A stretch of DNA of 13,260 nucleotides, taken from Sphingomonadales bacterium (GTDB lineage Bacteria > Pseudomonadota > Alphaproteobacteria > Sphingomonadales > Sphingomonadaceae). The notes beneath the pieces are model-generated. The model was not told the origin of the DNA. It did no database searches and worked only from the letters and a program-made list of their open reading frames with translations. Where the stretch lies: positions 1 to 13,260 of the forward strand of contig JAGWVC010000107.1 of assembly GCA_018971065.1 (NCBI GenBank). The letters are read 5' to 3'. Below, piece by piece: positions 6,243 to 13,260 of the stretch. Positions within the stretch are counted from its first letter, which is position 1, and each line of letters opens with the position of its first letter. Made by a program: the position numbers and the translations under genes.

Positions 6243-7223
6243 CTACGCCTCGATCAGGCGGCTGACTTCGCCGATCTTCTTGCCGTGCTCGAAGCGGCCG
6301 TGGCCATAGTCGCCCTTGATCGTGGTGCGCAGGGTGCGGCGTTCATACCTGGCGTCGCACCCTTCGACCGCGTGAAGCATCCGCAGGTTGTCCCAGATCA
6401 CCATGTCGGTCTCTTCCCAGTCGTGCCAGTAGACATGCGCGCCGGTGGCCAGGCGGTTCAGGGTGTGGACGGCTTCGTCCAGCAGGGCGTGTCCGGCCTC
6501 GTCCTCATGATTCTCGACGCCGACCGCCATCCAGCCCGCAAGGTGCAGCACCTTCTCGCCGGTCTCGCGCGTCCAGACCGCGGGGTGAATCGCGCGGGGG
6601 AACTTCGCCGCTTCGACAAGCAGCGCCGGCGTCGACGAATGCTCGGTCAGGTTGGTGAAATCGACGCCGTGGCGCATCTTCGAAAGGCGGGTGTCGAGCG
6701 TGTAGAGGACATTCAGGTCTTCCAGCTTCGCCAGCAGGTCCTTCGGGAAGGCCTTGTACATGTCGATGCCATCGACAAAGCCGGTGCGGCCACCCTCCGG
6801 GGCATTGATCGGCGCGCGCAGCACGCCGGCATAGTTCAGCTCGTCCTGGTAGCAGTGGTCGAAATGCCAGGGCGAATAGCGGGCCAGAACCTTGCCCCCC
6901 TTTTCCACCAGCCCCTCGCCCTTGGTGGGGTCGTCGGGGTTGGGGATATAGTGCATGTCGATGACGCCGGGGGCAAGGTCTTCGGCGGTGCGGCCGGTGG
7001 TCTTGGTGGGGTGGTCCTTCAGCGGGCCGAACACTTCCGACAGCGCGACATGCATCTTCGAGGTGGGTTCGACGCCCTTGAACACGATCATGCCGCGACG
7101 CACGAACGTGTCGCGAATTTCGGCGCGAACGGCTTCATCCGCCAGGGTTTCATGCGTGACGCCTTCGATTATCGCGCCGAAAGACAGATCGTCACGCAGC
7201 GGGCGGACGTGGATGGCAGACAT
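6243..7223 (-). CDS. TauD/TfdA-family Fe(II)/2-oxoglutarate dioxygenase
   Basis: This encodes 326 residues from the ATG complementary to 7221-7223, with GGGAG seven bases upstream. An ATG 33 bases further up (7256) lacks such a site. The family couples 2-oxoglutarate decarboxylation to hydroxylation of a substrate such as taurine, alkyl sulfates or 2,4-D. The iron triad is visible as H120-x-D122 in SPWHFDHCY and distal H284 in LRMLHAVEGC. The 2-oxoglutarate-binding Arg lies within RRTLRTTI just after it. The first 60 residues hold the usual GAIIEGV and RRGMIVFKG segments. No sulfonate transporter, sulfatase or desaturation gene is adjacent, so the substrate cannot be assigned. It appears monocistronic with its own sigma-70-type promoter. 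Confidence 0.92.
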   Translation of the reverse strand: MSAIHVRPLRDDLSFGAIIEGVTHETLADEAVRAEIRDTFVRRGMIVFKGVEPTSKMHVALSEVFGPLKDHPTKTTGRTAEDLAPGVIDMHYIPNPDDPTKGEGLVEKGGKVLARYSPWHFDHCYQDELNYAGVLRAPINAPEGGRTGFVDGIDMYKAFPKDLLAKLEDLNVLYTLDTRLSKMRHGVDFTNLTEHSSTPALLVEAAKFPRAIHPAVWTRETGEKVLHLAGWMAVGVENHEDEAGHALLDEAVHTLNRLATGAHVYWHDWEETDMVIWDNLRMLHAVEGCDARYERRTLRTTIKGDYGHGRFEHGKKIGEVSRLIEA

Positions 7224-7280
7224 TGGCTTTCTCCCGCGCGGGAATGCGACTCCCACGATTGATTTTCAGTTGCGAGGCGA

Positions 7281-7308
7281 AGAGTATCTCATGCTGGGCG
7301 AGCGTCAA
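7281..7308 (-). promoter_or_regulatory. Probable sigma-70-type promoter of the dioxygenase gene
   Basis: On the minus strand, TTGACG (complement of 7303-7308) is followed after 16 bases by TACTCT (complement of 7281-7286). The -35 is near-consensus and the -10 is weak (three of six bases). Transcription would begin near 7274, giving a leader of about 50 nt that contains the CCCGCGCGGG palindrome next to the ribosome site. Confidence 0.4.
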
Positions 7309-7589
7309 GCGCGCCTGACCGCGAGGCGGCGTGGCGGGCCACGGCGGCAGGCTCCTGCGGAAGGGCAGGAATCGCGGAATTCTGCGGGTTTCCGGTCACC
7401 TTCGGTTAACCGCGTCCGCTCCCTCGCCCGTTAACCCGTTAAGACTAGGGCGGGTCCGCGTCCCGCAGGGGGACAGCGCCGAATGCGCGGATGCGCCGGG
7501 GTCGAAGCGGAGTTAGGCAGCAATGGCAATCCCAGCCGAATCTCACCGCCGGACAACCCGCCATGCCGTTTACCAGCCGCCATTCCAGC

Positions 7590-7625
7590 CCACCTTCCCG
7601 GCTAGCCCCACCTTCCCGGCTAGCC
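7590..7625. repeat. Perfect 18-bp tandem duplication
   Basis: CCACCTTCCCGGCTAGCC occurs twice back to back (7590-7607 and 7608-7625) with no mismatch. Being 18 bp, it does not shift any frame. It lies upstream of the start chosen for the hydrolase gene. Read in that gene's frame it uses CTA, CCA and CCT codons that are unusual for this genome, which argues it is untranslated in that frame. Confidence 0.9.
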
Positions 7626-7646
7626 TTGTCGGGGTTCGGGGTGGCG

Positions 7647-8831
7647 ATGCCCGGCCAGCCGGCGGCGCCCGCGCGAAGCCTGCCGCGCCGTGAACGCCAT
7701 CCCGATCCGAAATCGCGCCGGGATGGCAACGTGATGGCGGCGCTGGACAAGCATCGTCCACTGCTGGGCCGCGCGTTGCTGCTGGCGGGCGTGGTCGGCG
7801 GGGCGCTGCTGCTGACCGGTCAGGCGGCCGGCTATGGCGTTGGCACCAAGGCCGAAGCGGCCACGCTGACAAGCGCCCCGGTGCTGGCCGATGGCTCGAC
7901 CGCGCCGATGCCGTTCGAGCAGGCCGGTGAAAGCTTCCCCGGATCGGCGTTCTATTACCTCGACGCCGCCTCCCCTGCCCCGGCCGCCGATCTGGCGCCC
8001 GATGCCCACTGGGACAGCGATGCCGGCATGGGCGGCGATCCGGCCGGGCCGGGACCGGCAGCGAAGGCGATCCGCCAGGCCGGCAGCGAGATCGACCGCA
8101 CCCGCGCGCTGACCTGCCTGACCGCGGCGGTCTATTACGAGGCGGCGAGCGAACCCGATGCCGGACAGCGCGCGGTGGCGCAGGTGGTGCTGAACCGCAT
8201 GGCGCACCCGGCCTATCCCAAGACGGTGTGCGGCGTGGTCTACCAGGGCAGCGAGCGCAGCACCGGCTGCCAGTTCACCTTCACCTGCGACGGCGCGCTG
8301 GCACGCAAGCCGGTGCGGCTGTTCTGGGAGCGGGCCGAGGCGGTGGCGCGCGCGGCGTTGGCCGGATACGTCTATGCGCCGGTGGGCCTGGCCACGCATT
8401 ACCACACCTTTGCGGTGCATCCCTACTGGGCGCCCAGCCTGCATTTCCTTGGCCAGATCGGCGCGCACCGGTTCTATCGCATGGAAGGCCCCGCCGGATC
8501 GTTGGCGGCGTTCCGCTTCGCCTATGCCGGTGGCGAGCCGCTGACGACCGGCCATACCCGCAGCACCGGCGCGGCAAGCGGCGCCGATTCCCCCGATCCG
8601 CTGGCGATCGAACGCGCCTATGCGGCCAGCCTGAAGGCGGCGCACGGCGATTTCCAGCAGGCCGGGCTGCTGGCGGCGCGCAGCATCGCCGCGGCACCGG
8701 CCCCCGCCTATGCCGGCGAGGCGCTGCAGCGCGGCGGCGATGCCGCGTTCCGCGCCCGCGCCCTGCCCGCCGGCGATACCGTGAAGGCCGAGTACCAGGC
8801 CAGCGGATCGTGGATCGCGTCGCCGGAATGA
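7647..8831 (+). CDS. SleB-type cell wall hydrolase
   Basis: This encodes 394 residues from the ATG at 7647. A membrane anchor or signal lies at about residues 40-60 (LLGRALLLAGVVGGALLL), preceded by an Arg-rich tail. Residues 65-150 are a low-complexity Ala/Pro/Asp linker. The Hydrolase_2/SleB domain starts at about 153 (RALTCLTAAVYYEAASEPDA), with probable catalytic E165. It continues with GQRAVAQVVLNRMAHPAYP, VCGVVYQGS and CQFTFTCDG, then HYHTFAVHPYW. Such enzymes in non-sporing alphaproteobacteria are thought to be peptidoglycan lytic transglycosylases acting in the periplasm. The last 120 residues are variable. The start is uncertain: the frame is open to 7491, ATG 7734 (365 residues, just before the anchor) is possible, and none has a strong ribosome site. 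Confidence 0.85.
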   Translation: MPGQPAAPARSLPRRERHPDPKSRRDGNVMAALDKHRPLLGRALLLAGVVGGALLLTGQAAGYGVGTKAEAATLTSAPVLADGSTAPMPFEQAGESFPGSAFYYLDAASPAPAADLAPDAHWDSDAGMGGDPAGPGPAAKAIRQAGSEIDRTRALTCLTAAVYYEAASEPDAGQRAVAQVVLNRMAHPAYPKTVCGVVYQGSERSTGCQFTFTCDGALARKPVRLFWERAEAVARAALAGYVYAPVGLATHYHTFAVHPYWAPSLHFLGQIGAHRFYRMEGPAGSLAAFRFAYAGGEPLTTGHTRSTGAASGADSPDPLAIERAYAASLKAAHGDFQQAGLLAARSIAAAPAPAYAGEALQRGGDAAFRARALPAGDTVKAEYQASGSWIASPE

Positions 8832-8963
8832 GGGCTATCCGTTAACGTCGCCACGCCGTTTCGTAACCATTCCGGATGACAAACACTTAGGCGCGAGGCG
8901 CTAGAACGAAGCCAAGCCGGTGATGCCCCGTGGCAGCATCGGATCAGCGGAGTATCTCGCCCC

Positions 8964-9275
8964 ATGTCGATCCGTTTCGCAGCCGCCGGCAGTGGTGAAT
9001 GCGCCGTCGTCGCGAACGTGCTGGCGCGGCCCTTGCTGGTGCGGGCAGCGAACGACAACGACGACGGGCCGGGTCGCGACGCCCTGCTGCGCGCGGCGCT
9101 GCGGCACTTCGCCGCCTTCGGCCTGCAAGCGGCTGAACGGGCGCGGGAAAATGCCGAGGCGGCGCATCACGATGGCCACCCGGCCGATTATCAGCACTGG
9201 ATGGCGATCTGCCGCACGCTGGACCGGCGCCTGGCCGCCAGCGTGACCGCCGGCCGCAGTCGCAAATCGCGCTGA
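8964..9275 (+). CDS. Small conserved protein of unknown function
   Basis: This encodes 103 residues from the ATG at 8964. A GGAG at 8949-8952 is 11 bases upstream, rather far. After an N-terminal lead (VVANVLARPLLVRAANDND) the rest is helical: LLRAALRHFAAFGLQAAERA, then a second helix with YQHWMAICRTLDRRLAASV. The RAANDND and WMAICRTLDRR features recur in short hypothetical proteins of sphingomonads. There is no signal peptide, membrane helix or catalytic motif. It lies 132 bases after the hydrolase gene and 103 before the GGDEF-EAL gene, all on the same strand. The gap before it contains CGTTAACG (8839-8846) and a small GATGC/GCATC hairpin. Function unknown. Confidence 0.75.
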   Translation: MSIRFAAAGSGECAVVANVLARPLLVRAANDNDDGPGRDALLRAALRHFAAFGLQAAERARENAEAAHHDGHPADYQHWMAICRTLDRRLAASVTAGRSRKSR

Positions 9276-9302
9276 GCAGGCACCCCTGCCCCGGTAAACA
9301 TG

Positions 9303-9322
9303 GTAACCACCGCATTAACCAT
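9303..9322 (+). promoter_or_regulatory. Possible CtrA-type binding site upstream of the GGDEF-EAL gene
   Basis: TTAACCAT (9315-9322) matches the CtrA half-site of alphaproteobacteria, and GTAAC lies 7 bases before it (9303-9307), approximating the TTAA-N7-TTAAC full site. It lies 48 bases before the ATC/TTG start region. CtrA often controls motility and c-di-GMP genes, which would fit the gene downstream. The left half is imperfect. Confidence 0.35.
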
Positions 9323-9356
9323 ACAGTGACGCAAGCAGGCTAGGCCGGTTCCTCGC

Positions 9357-9363
9357 AAGGGAG
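9357..9363 (+). promoter_or_regulatory. Strong ribosome site that points to an ATC start codon
   Basis: AAGGGAG is an excellent Shine-Dalgarno sequence. Six bases downstream, in the frame of the GGDEF-EAL protein, stands ATC (9370-9372) followed by AAG CGA TTG. The first conventional start, TTG at 9379, is 15 bases from the site, which is too far. No ATG, GTG or TTG lies between the in-frame stop TAA at 9316-9318 and 9379. Confidence 0.6.
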
Positions 9364-9378
9364 CCGGCCATCAAGCGA

Positions 9379-11334
9379 TTGCGTATCCTTCTCAGGTTGT
9401 TGTGGCGCCACGGCGCGCAGGACGATCAGGTGCGCGCAACCCTGGTGGCAACGCTCTATGCGCGCCCGTTCGGCGTGGCCAGCGGCGCCATCGGCGGCAT
9501 GATCTGCGCCTGGGGCGGCGCCTTGTGGACACATGATGCCACGCTGCGGCGGCTGGCGGGCGCACTGACCGTGATCGCGCTGTTCCGCACCGTCATGGCC
9601 GTCGCGCCGGTACACCTCGCGGGACGTTCGTCCTGGCGGCGCGAGATGCTCACCGAACTCGGCGGTTTCGCCTATGCCGGGCTGTGCGGCCTGCTGGCGG
9701 CCAGGGCGGTTGACGGCAACGCGGCGACGCCGGTGATGGTATTGCTGGCCGGCAATGCCATCGGTCACGGCTATTCGATCGCCACCCGCAACGCCGGGCG
9801 GCCGTGGATCACCATCGGCCAGACCGTGCTGGCGCTGGCACCGGTGATCGTGGCCTGCGCCGACCGGCCCGAGGCGCCGTTCCGGCTGCTGGCGGCGGCG
9901 CTGGCGCTGACCGTGCCGGCGATGGCCTCGGTAACGCTCTCGACGTTTCGCATGTTGCGCGATTCGATGTCCGCCGCGCAGACCGCGCAGCGCCTGGCGA
10001 CCCGGATGCAGCATCTGGCCCGCACCGACGTGGTGACCGGCCTGCTGAACCGCGCCGGGCTGAACCATAACCTGATCAACCGCATGACCGGCCTGCAGCA
10101 GCACAAGCTGGCGATTTTCTGGCTGGATCTGGACCGTTTCAAGGAAGTCAACGACACGCTGGGGCATCAGGTCGGCGACCGGCTGCTGGCCGAAGTGGGC
10201 GTGCGATTGCGGACGCGGACCCCGGAAGGTGCGTGCGTGGCGCGGTTCGGCGGCGACGAGTTCGTGGTGGTTTGCGACGTGGCCGACAGACCGGCCGCGC
10301 AGGCGCTGGCGCAGGCGATGCTGGACGACATCGTCCGGCCGGTGCGGATCGACGACGACCGCCTGGAAATCGGCAGTTCGATGGGGATCGCGCTGATGCC
10401 CGACGACGGCATCGAGCTGGACGCGGTGTTGCAGGCGGCGGACCTGGCGCTCTATCACGCCAAGGTCAATGGCCGGAAGCGCTATGCCTTTTTCGACCCA
10501 TCGATGACTCACGCGCTGCGGCGGCGCAAGGAGATCGAGACCGAACTGCGGCTGGCGGTGCAGCGCGACGAGCTTTCGGTGTTCTTCCAGCCCATCGTCG
10601 ATCTGGAGACCGGGCGGATTCGCGCGTTCGAGGCGCTGGTGCGCTGGTTCCATCCCAGCCGGGGCGAATTGCGGCCCGACGAGTTCATTCCCGTGGCCGA
10701 GGAGACCGGCGCCATCGTCACGCTGGGCAACTGGATCAAGCATCACGCGGCGCAGGCGGCGGCCGGCTGGCCCGAGGATGTGACGCTGGCGGTGAACCTG
10801 TCGCCGACGCAGATCCGCACGCCGGGGGCGGCGCTGGCGATCCTGCAGGCGGTGAAGGCGGCGCGGCTTGATCCGCGACGGCTGGAACTGGAAGTGACCG
10901 AGACGGTGCTGCTGGACCACGGCGACGATACCGCCGCGTTCATGGCGGAACTGGCGGCGGCCGGGGTGCGGTTCGCGCTGGACGATTTCGGCACCGGCTA
11001 TTCGTCGCTGTCGTACCTGTCGAAATATCCGTTCTCGAAGATCAAGATCGACCGGTCGTTCGTTTCGGGCGAACATGCCGGGCGCAAGAGCGATGCGATC
11101 ATTCGCGCGGTGTCGGGAATGGCGGCGACGCTGGACATGGAACTGGTGGCCGAAGGGCTGGAGACGATCGAGCAGGTGCGGGCAGTGCGCGAGGCCGGGT
11201 GTACGCTGGGGCAGGGCTGGCACTTCAGCCGGGCGGTGCCGGGATACCTGGCGGCGATGCTGTTGGCGCGGGAGCGGGACGGGGCGGGTTTTGTTGAGGA
11301 AGTGCATACGCGGCGGCGGGCTCTGCGCGCTTAA
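9379..11334 (+). CDS. Membrane-bound GGDEF-EAL protein (c-di-GMP turnover)
   Basis: This encodes 651 residues from TTG 9379, or 654 if ATC 9370 is the start. Residues 25-190 form an integral membrane region of about five or six helices with short loops; I do not recognise it as MHYT, MASE1 or CHASE. A short helix (SAAQTAQRLATRMQHLARTD) leads into a GGDEF domain (about 205-365). The domain has an intact RFGGDEF motif (291-295) but no RxxD inhibitory site upstream, where TPEGACVA stands. The EAL domain (about 385-630) has EAL at 418-420, NLSPTQ, the EVTET Glu, DDFG at 535-538, KIKIDRSFV, AEGLET and LGQGWHFSRAV, so the metal and catalytic residues appear complete. Both synthesis and hydrolysis of c-di-GMP are possible; EAL activity seems better supported. 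It is preceded by a CtrA-like site and followed directly by an AT-rich palindrome. Confidence 0.92.
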   Translation: MRILLRLLWRHGAQDDQVRATLVATLYARPFGVASGAIGGMICAWGGALWTHDATLRRLAGALTVIALFRTVMAVAPVHLAGRSSWRREMLTELGGFAYAGLCGLLAARAVDGNAATPVMVLLAGNAIGHGYSIATRNAGRPWITIGQTVLALAPVIVACADRPEAPFRLLAAALALTVPAMASVTLSTFRMLRDSMSAAQTAQRLATRMQHLARTDVVTGLLNRAGLNHNLINRMTGLQQHKLAIFWLDLDRFKEVNDTLGHQVGDRLLAEVGVRLRTRTPEGACVARFGGDEFVVVCDVADRPAAQALAQAMLDDIVRPVRIDDDRLEIGSSMGIALMPDDGIELDAVLQAADLALYHAKVNGRKRYAFFDPSMTHALRRRKEIETELRLAVQRDELSVFFQPIVDLETGRIRAFEALVRWFHPSRGELRPDEFIPVAEETGAIVTLGNWIKHHAAQAAAGWPEDVTLAVNLSPTQIRTPGAALAILQAVKAARLDPRRLELEVTETVLLDHGDDTAAFMAELAAAGVRFALDDFGTGYSSLSYLSKYPFSKIKIDRSFVSGEHAGRKSDAIIRAVSGMAATLDMELVAEGLETIEQVRAVREAGCTLGQGWHFSRAVPGYLAAMLLARERDGAGFVEEVHTRRRALRA

Positions 11335-12552
<1,218 letters not shown>

Positions 12553-12567
12553 TTGATCCCTTGAATT

Positions 12568-12593
12568 CGGCCGGGTTCGCAGGAATCCGGCCG
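12568..12593 (+). other. Hairpin between mdh and sucD
   Basis: CGGCCGG (12568-12574) pairs with CCGGCCG (12587-12593) around a 12-base loop, 15 bases after the mdh stop. It is followed by a C/T-rich stretch without a T run, so full termination is unlikely. It may stabilise the mdh mRNA or lower the amount of sucD transcript. Confidence 0.45.
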
Positions 12594-12624
12594 GCTCCCC
12601 TCTCTCCCCATCGGAGCCTGTCGA

Positions 12625-13260
12625 ATGTCGATCCTCGTCAACAAGCATACCAAGGTCATCACCCAGGGCATGACCGGCAAGACCGGTGCGTTCCACACCC
12701 AGGCCGCGCTGGATTACGGCACCGCGATGGTGGCCGGCGTCACCCCGGGCAAGGGCGGCACCGAATCGCTGGGCCTGCCGCAGTATGACACCGTTGCCGA
12801 GGCGAAGGCCGCGACCGGTGCGACCGCAAGCTGCATCTACGTCCCGCCGCCGGGTGCGGCCGACGCGATCCTCGAAGCGATCGACGCGCAGATGGAACTG
12901 ATCGTGTGCATCACCGAGGGTATTCCGGTGCTCGACATGGTGCGGGTCAAGCGCGCGCTGAACGGCAGCAAGAGCCGGCTGATCGGGCCGAACTGCCCCG
13001 GCGTGCTGACCCCGAACGAATGCAAGATCGGCATCATGCCGGCCAACATCTTCCAGGCCGGTTCGGTGGGCGTGGTCTCGCGCTCGGGCACGCTGACTTA
13101 TGAAGCGGTGTTCCAGACCACCAACGTCGGCCTCGGCCAGACCACCGCGGTCGGCATCGGCGGCGATCCGGTGAACGGCACCAACTTCATCGACGTGCTG
13201 GAGATGTTCCTGGCCGACGACGCCACCCAATCGATCATCATGATCGGCGAGATCGGCGGT
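12625..13260 (+). CDS. sucD: Succinyl-CoA synthetase alpha subunit, 5' part
   Basis: The frame is open from ATG 12625 to the window end: 212 codons of a protein usually near 290. GGAG at 12613-12616 lies eight bases upstream. The enzyme makes succinate plus ATP or GTP from succinyl-CoA, as a complex with SucC. The N-terminal CoA-binding fold is clear: [20 protein letters not shown], the TPGKGG loop, [11 protein letters not shown], and [12 protein letters not shown], then [31 protein letters not shown] and IMIGEIGG mark the start of the second domain. The phospho-histidine of the family lies beyond the window. mdh stands directly upstream. sucC, which in many alphaproteobacteria sits between mdh and sucD, is absent here. 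Confidence 0.96.
   Translation, partial: MSILVNKHTKVITQGMTGKTGAFHTQAALDYGTAMVAGVTPGKGGTESLGLPQYDTVAEAKAATGATASCIYVPPPGAADAILEAIDAQMELIVCITEGIPVLDMVRVKRALNGSKSRLIGPNCPGVLTPNECKIGIMPANIFQAGSVGVVSRSGTLTYEAVFQTTNVGLGQTTAVGIGGDPVNGTNFIDVLEMFLADDATQSIIMIGEIGG

Larger units (their letters stand above)
7224..7646. other. Divergent intergenic region between dioxygenase and SleB-type hydrolase
   Basis: About 420 bases with no secure gene. From left to right it holds the self-complementary CCCGCGCGGG (7233-7242) just upstream of the dioxygenase ribosome site, the dioxygenase promoter, three TTAA-type motifs (7406-7411, 7431-7436, 7439-7442), and an 18-bp tandem repeat (7590-7625). A 56-codon frame runs from ATG 7523 to TGA 7691-7693, with GGAG about 10 bases upstream, and ends inside the next gene in another frame. 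It may be spurious or a lost N-terminus of that gene. Confidence 0.45.

Noticed and set aside
7620..8645. A 341-codon minus-strand frame opposite the SleB-type hydrolase
   Set aside because: Arg/Gly/His-rich shadow frame; the plus-strand product has a recognisable hydrolase domain.
7282..8958. The 9-mer GAGTATCTC occurs at 7282-7290 and 8950-8958, both in gaps upstream of genes
   Set aside because: The copies lie on different sides of their nearest genes and share no flanking similarity, so chance is sufficient.

Overview
The window comes from a high-GC alphaproteobacterium, most likely a member of the Sphingomonadales (Novosphingobium/Sphingomonas type). The clues are an L1 gene that ends at its own terminator, an mdh-sucD order, several small proteins of the type conserved in sphingomonads, and intergenic sites matching the alphaproteobacterial EcfG (general stress sigma factor) promoter, GGAAC-N16-CGT(T/A). 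The taxonomic call is inference.

Layout. 1-430: 3' part of rplA (ribosomal protein L1) and a strong terminator. 431-619: non-coding stretch with several inverted repeats. 620-2150: a divergent pair, a small exported protein (-) and an OprB-type carbohydrate porin (+). 2175-2344: a 26-residue membrane peptide with an ideal ribosome site and an EcfG-like promoter. 2362-3740: a Crp/Fnr-family regulator (-) divergent from a stand-alone receiver protein (+) resembling the FATGUY class. 3863-4258: a small two-helix membrane protein of the low-affinity iron permease family. 4273-4390: an apparent unannotated small RNA gene (EcfG-like promoter, hairpin with a C-rich loop, perfect intrinsic terminator). 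4434-4896: a small conserved protein (-) with its own terminator and a consensus EcfG promoter. 4975-7223: an exported M19 dipeptidase (+) converging on a TauD/TfdA-type dioxygenase (-). 7647-9275: a SleB-type cell wall hydrolase and a small conserved protein. 9379-11334: a membrane GGDEF-EAL protein whose best ribosome site points to an ATC codon. 11335-11592: a 258-base leader rich in inverted repeats. 11593-13260: mdh and the 5' part of sucD (TCA cycle), with no sucC between them.

How it fits together. Three intergenic sites with the same GGAAC-N16-CGT(T/A) architecture lie within 2.8 kb, each correctly oriented before a small gene (membrane peptide, small RNA, small soluble protein). A receiver protein of a class tied to the general stress response sits among them. 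The stretch 2175-4900 therefore looks like a small cluster of general-stress loci. The C-rich-loop RNA at 4303-4390 is the best candidate for something undescribed. It resembles in architecture the sigma-T-dependent GsrN RNA of Caulobacter and other alphaproteobacterial RNAs with anti-Shine-Dalgarno loops, but homology cannot be shown from this sequence alone.
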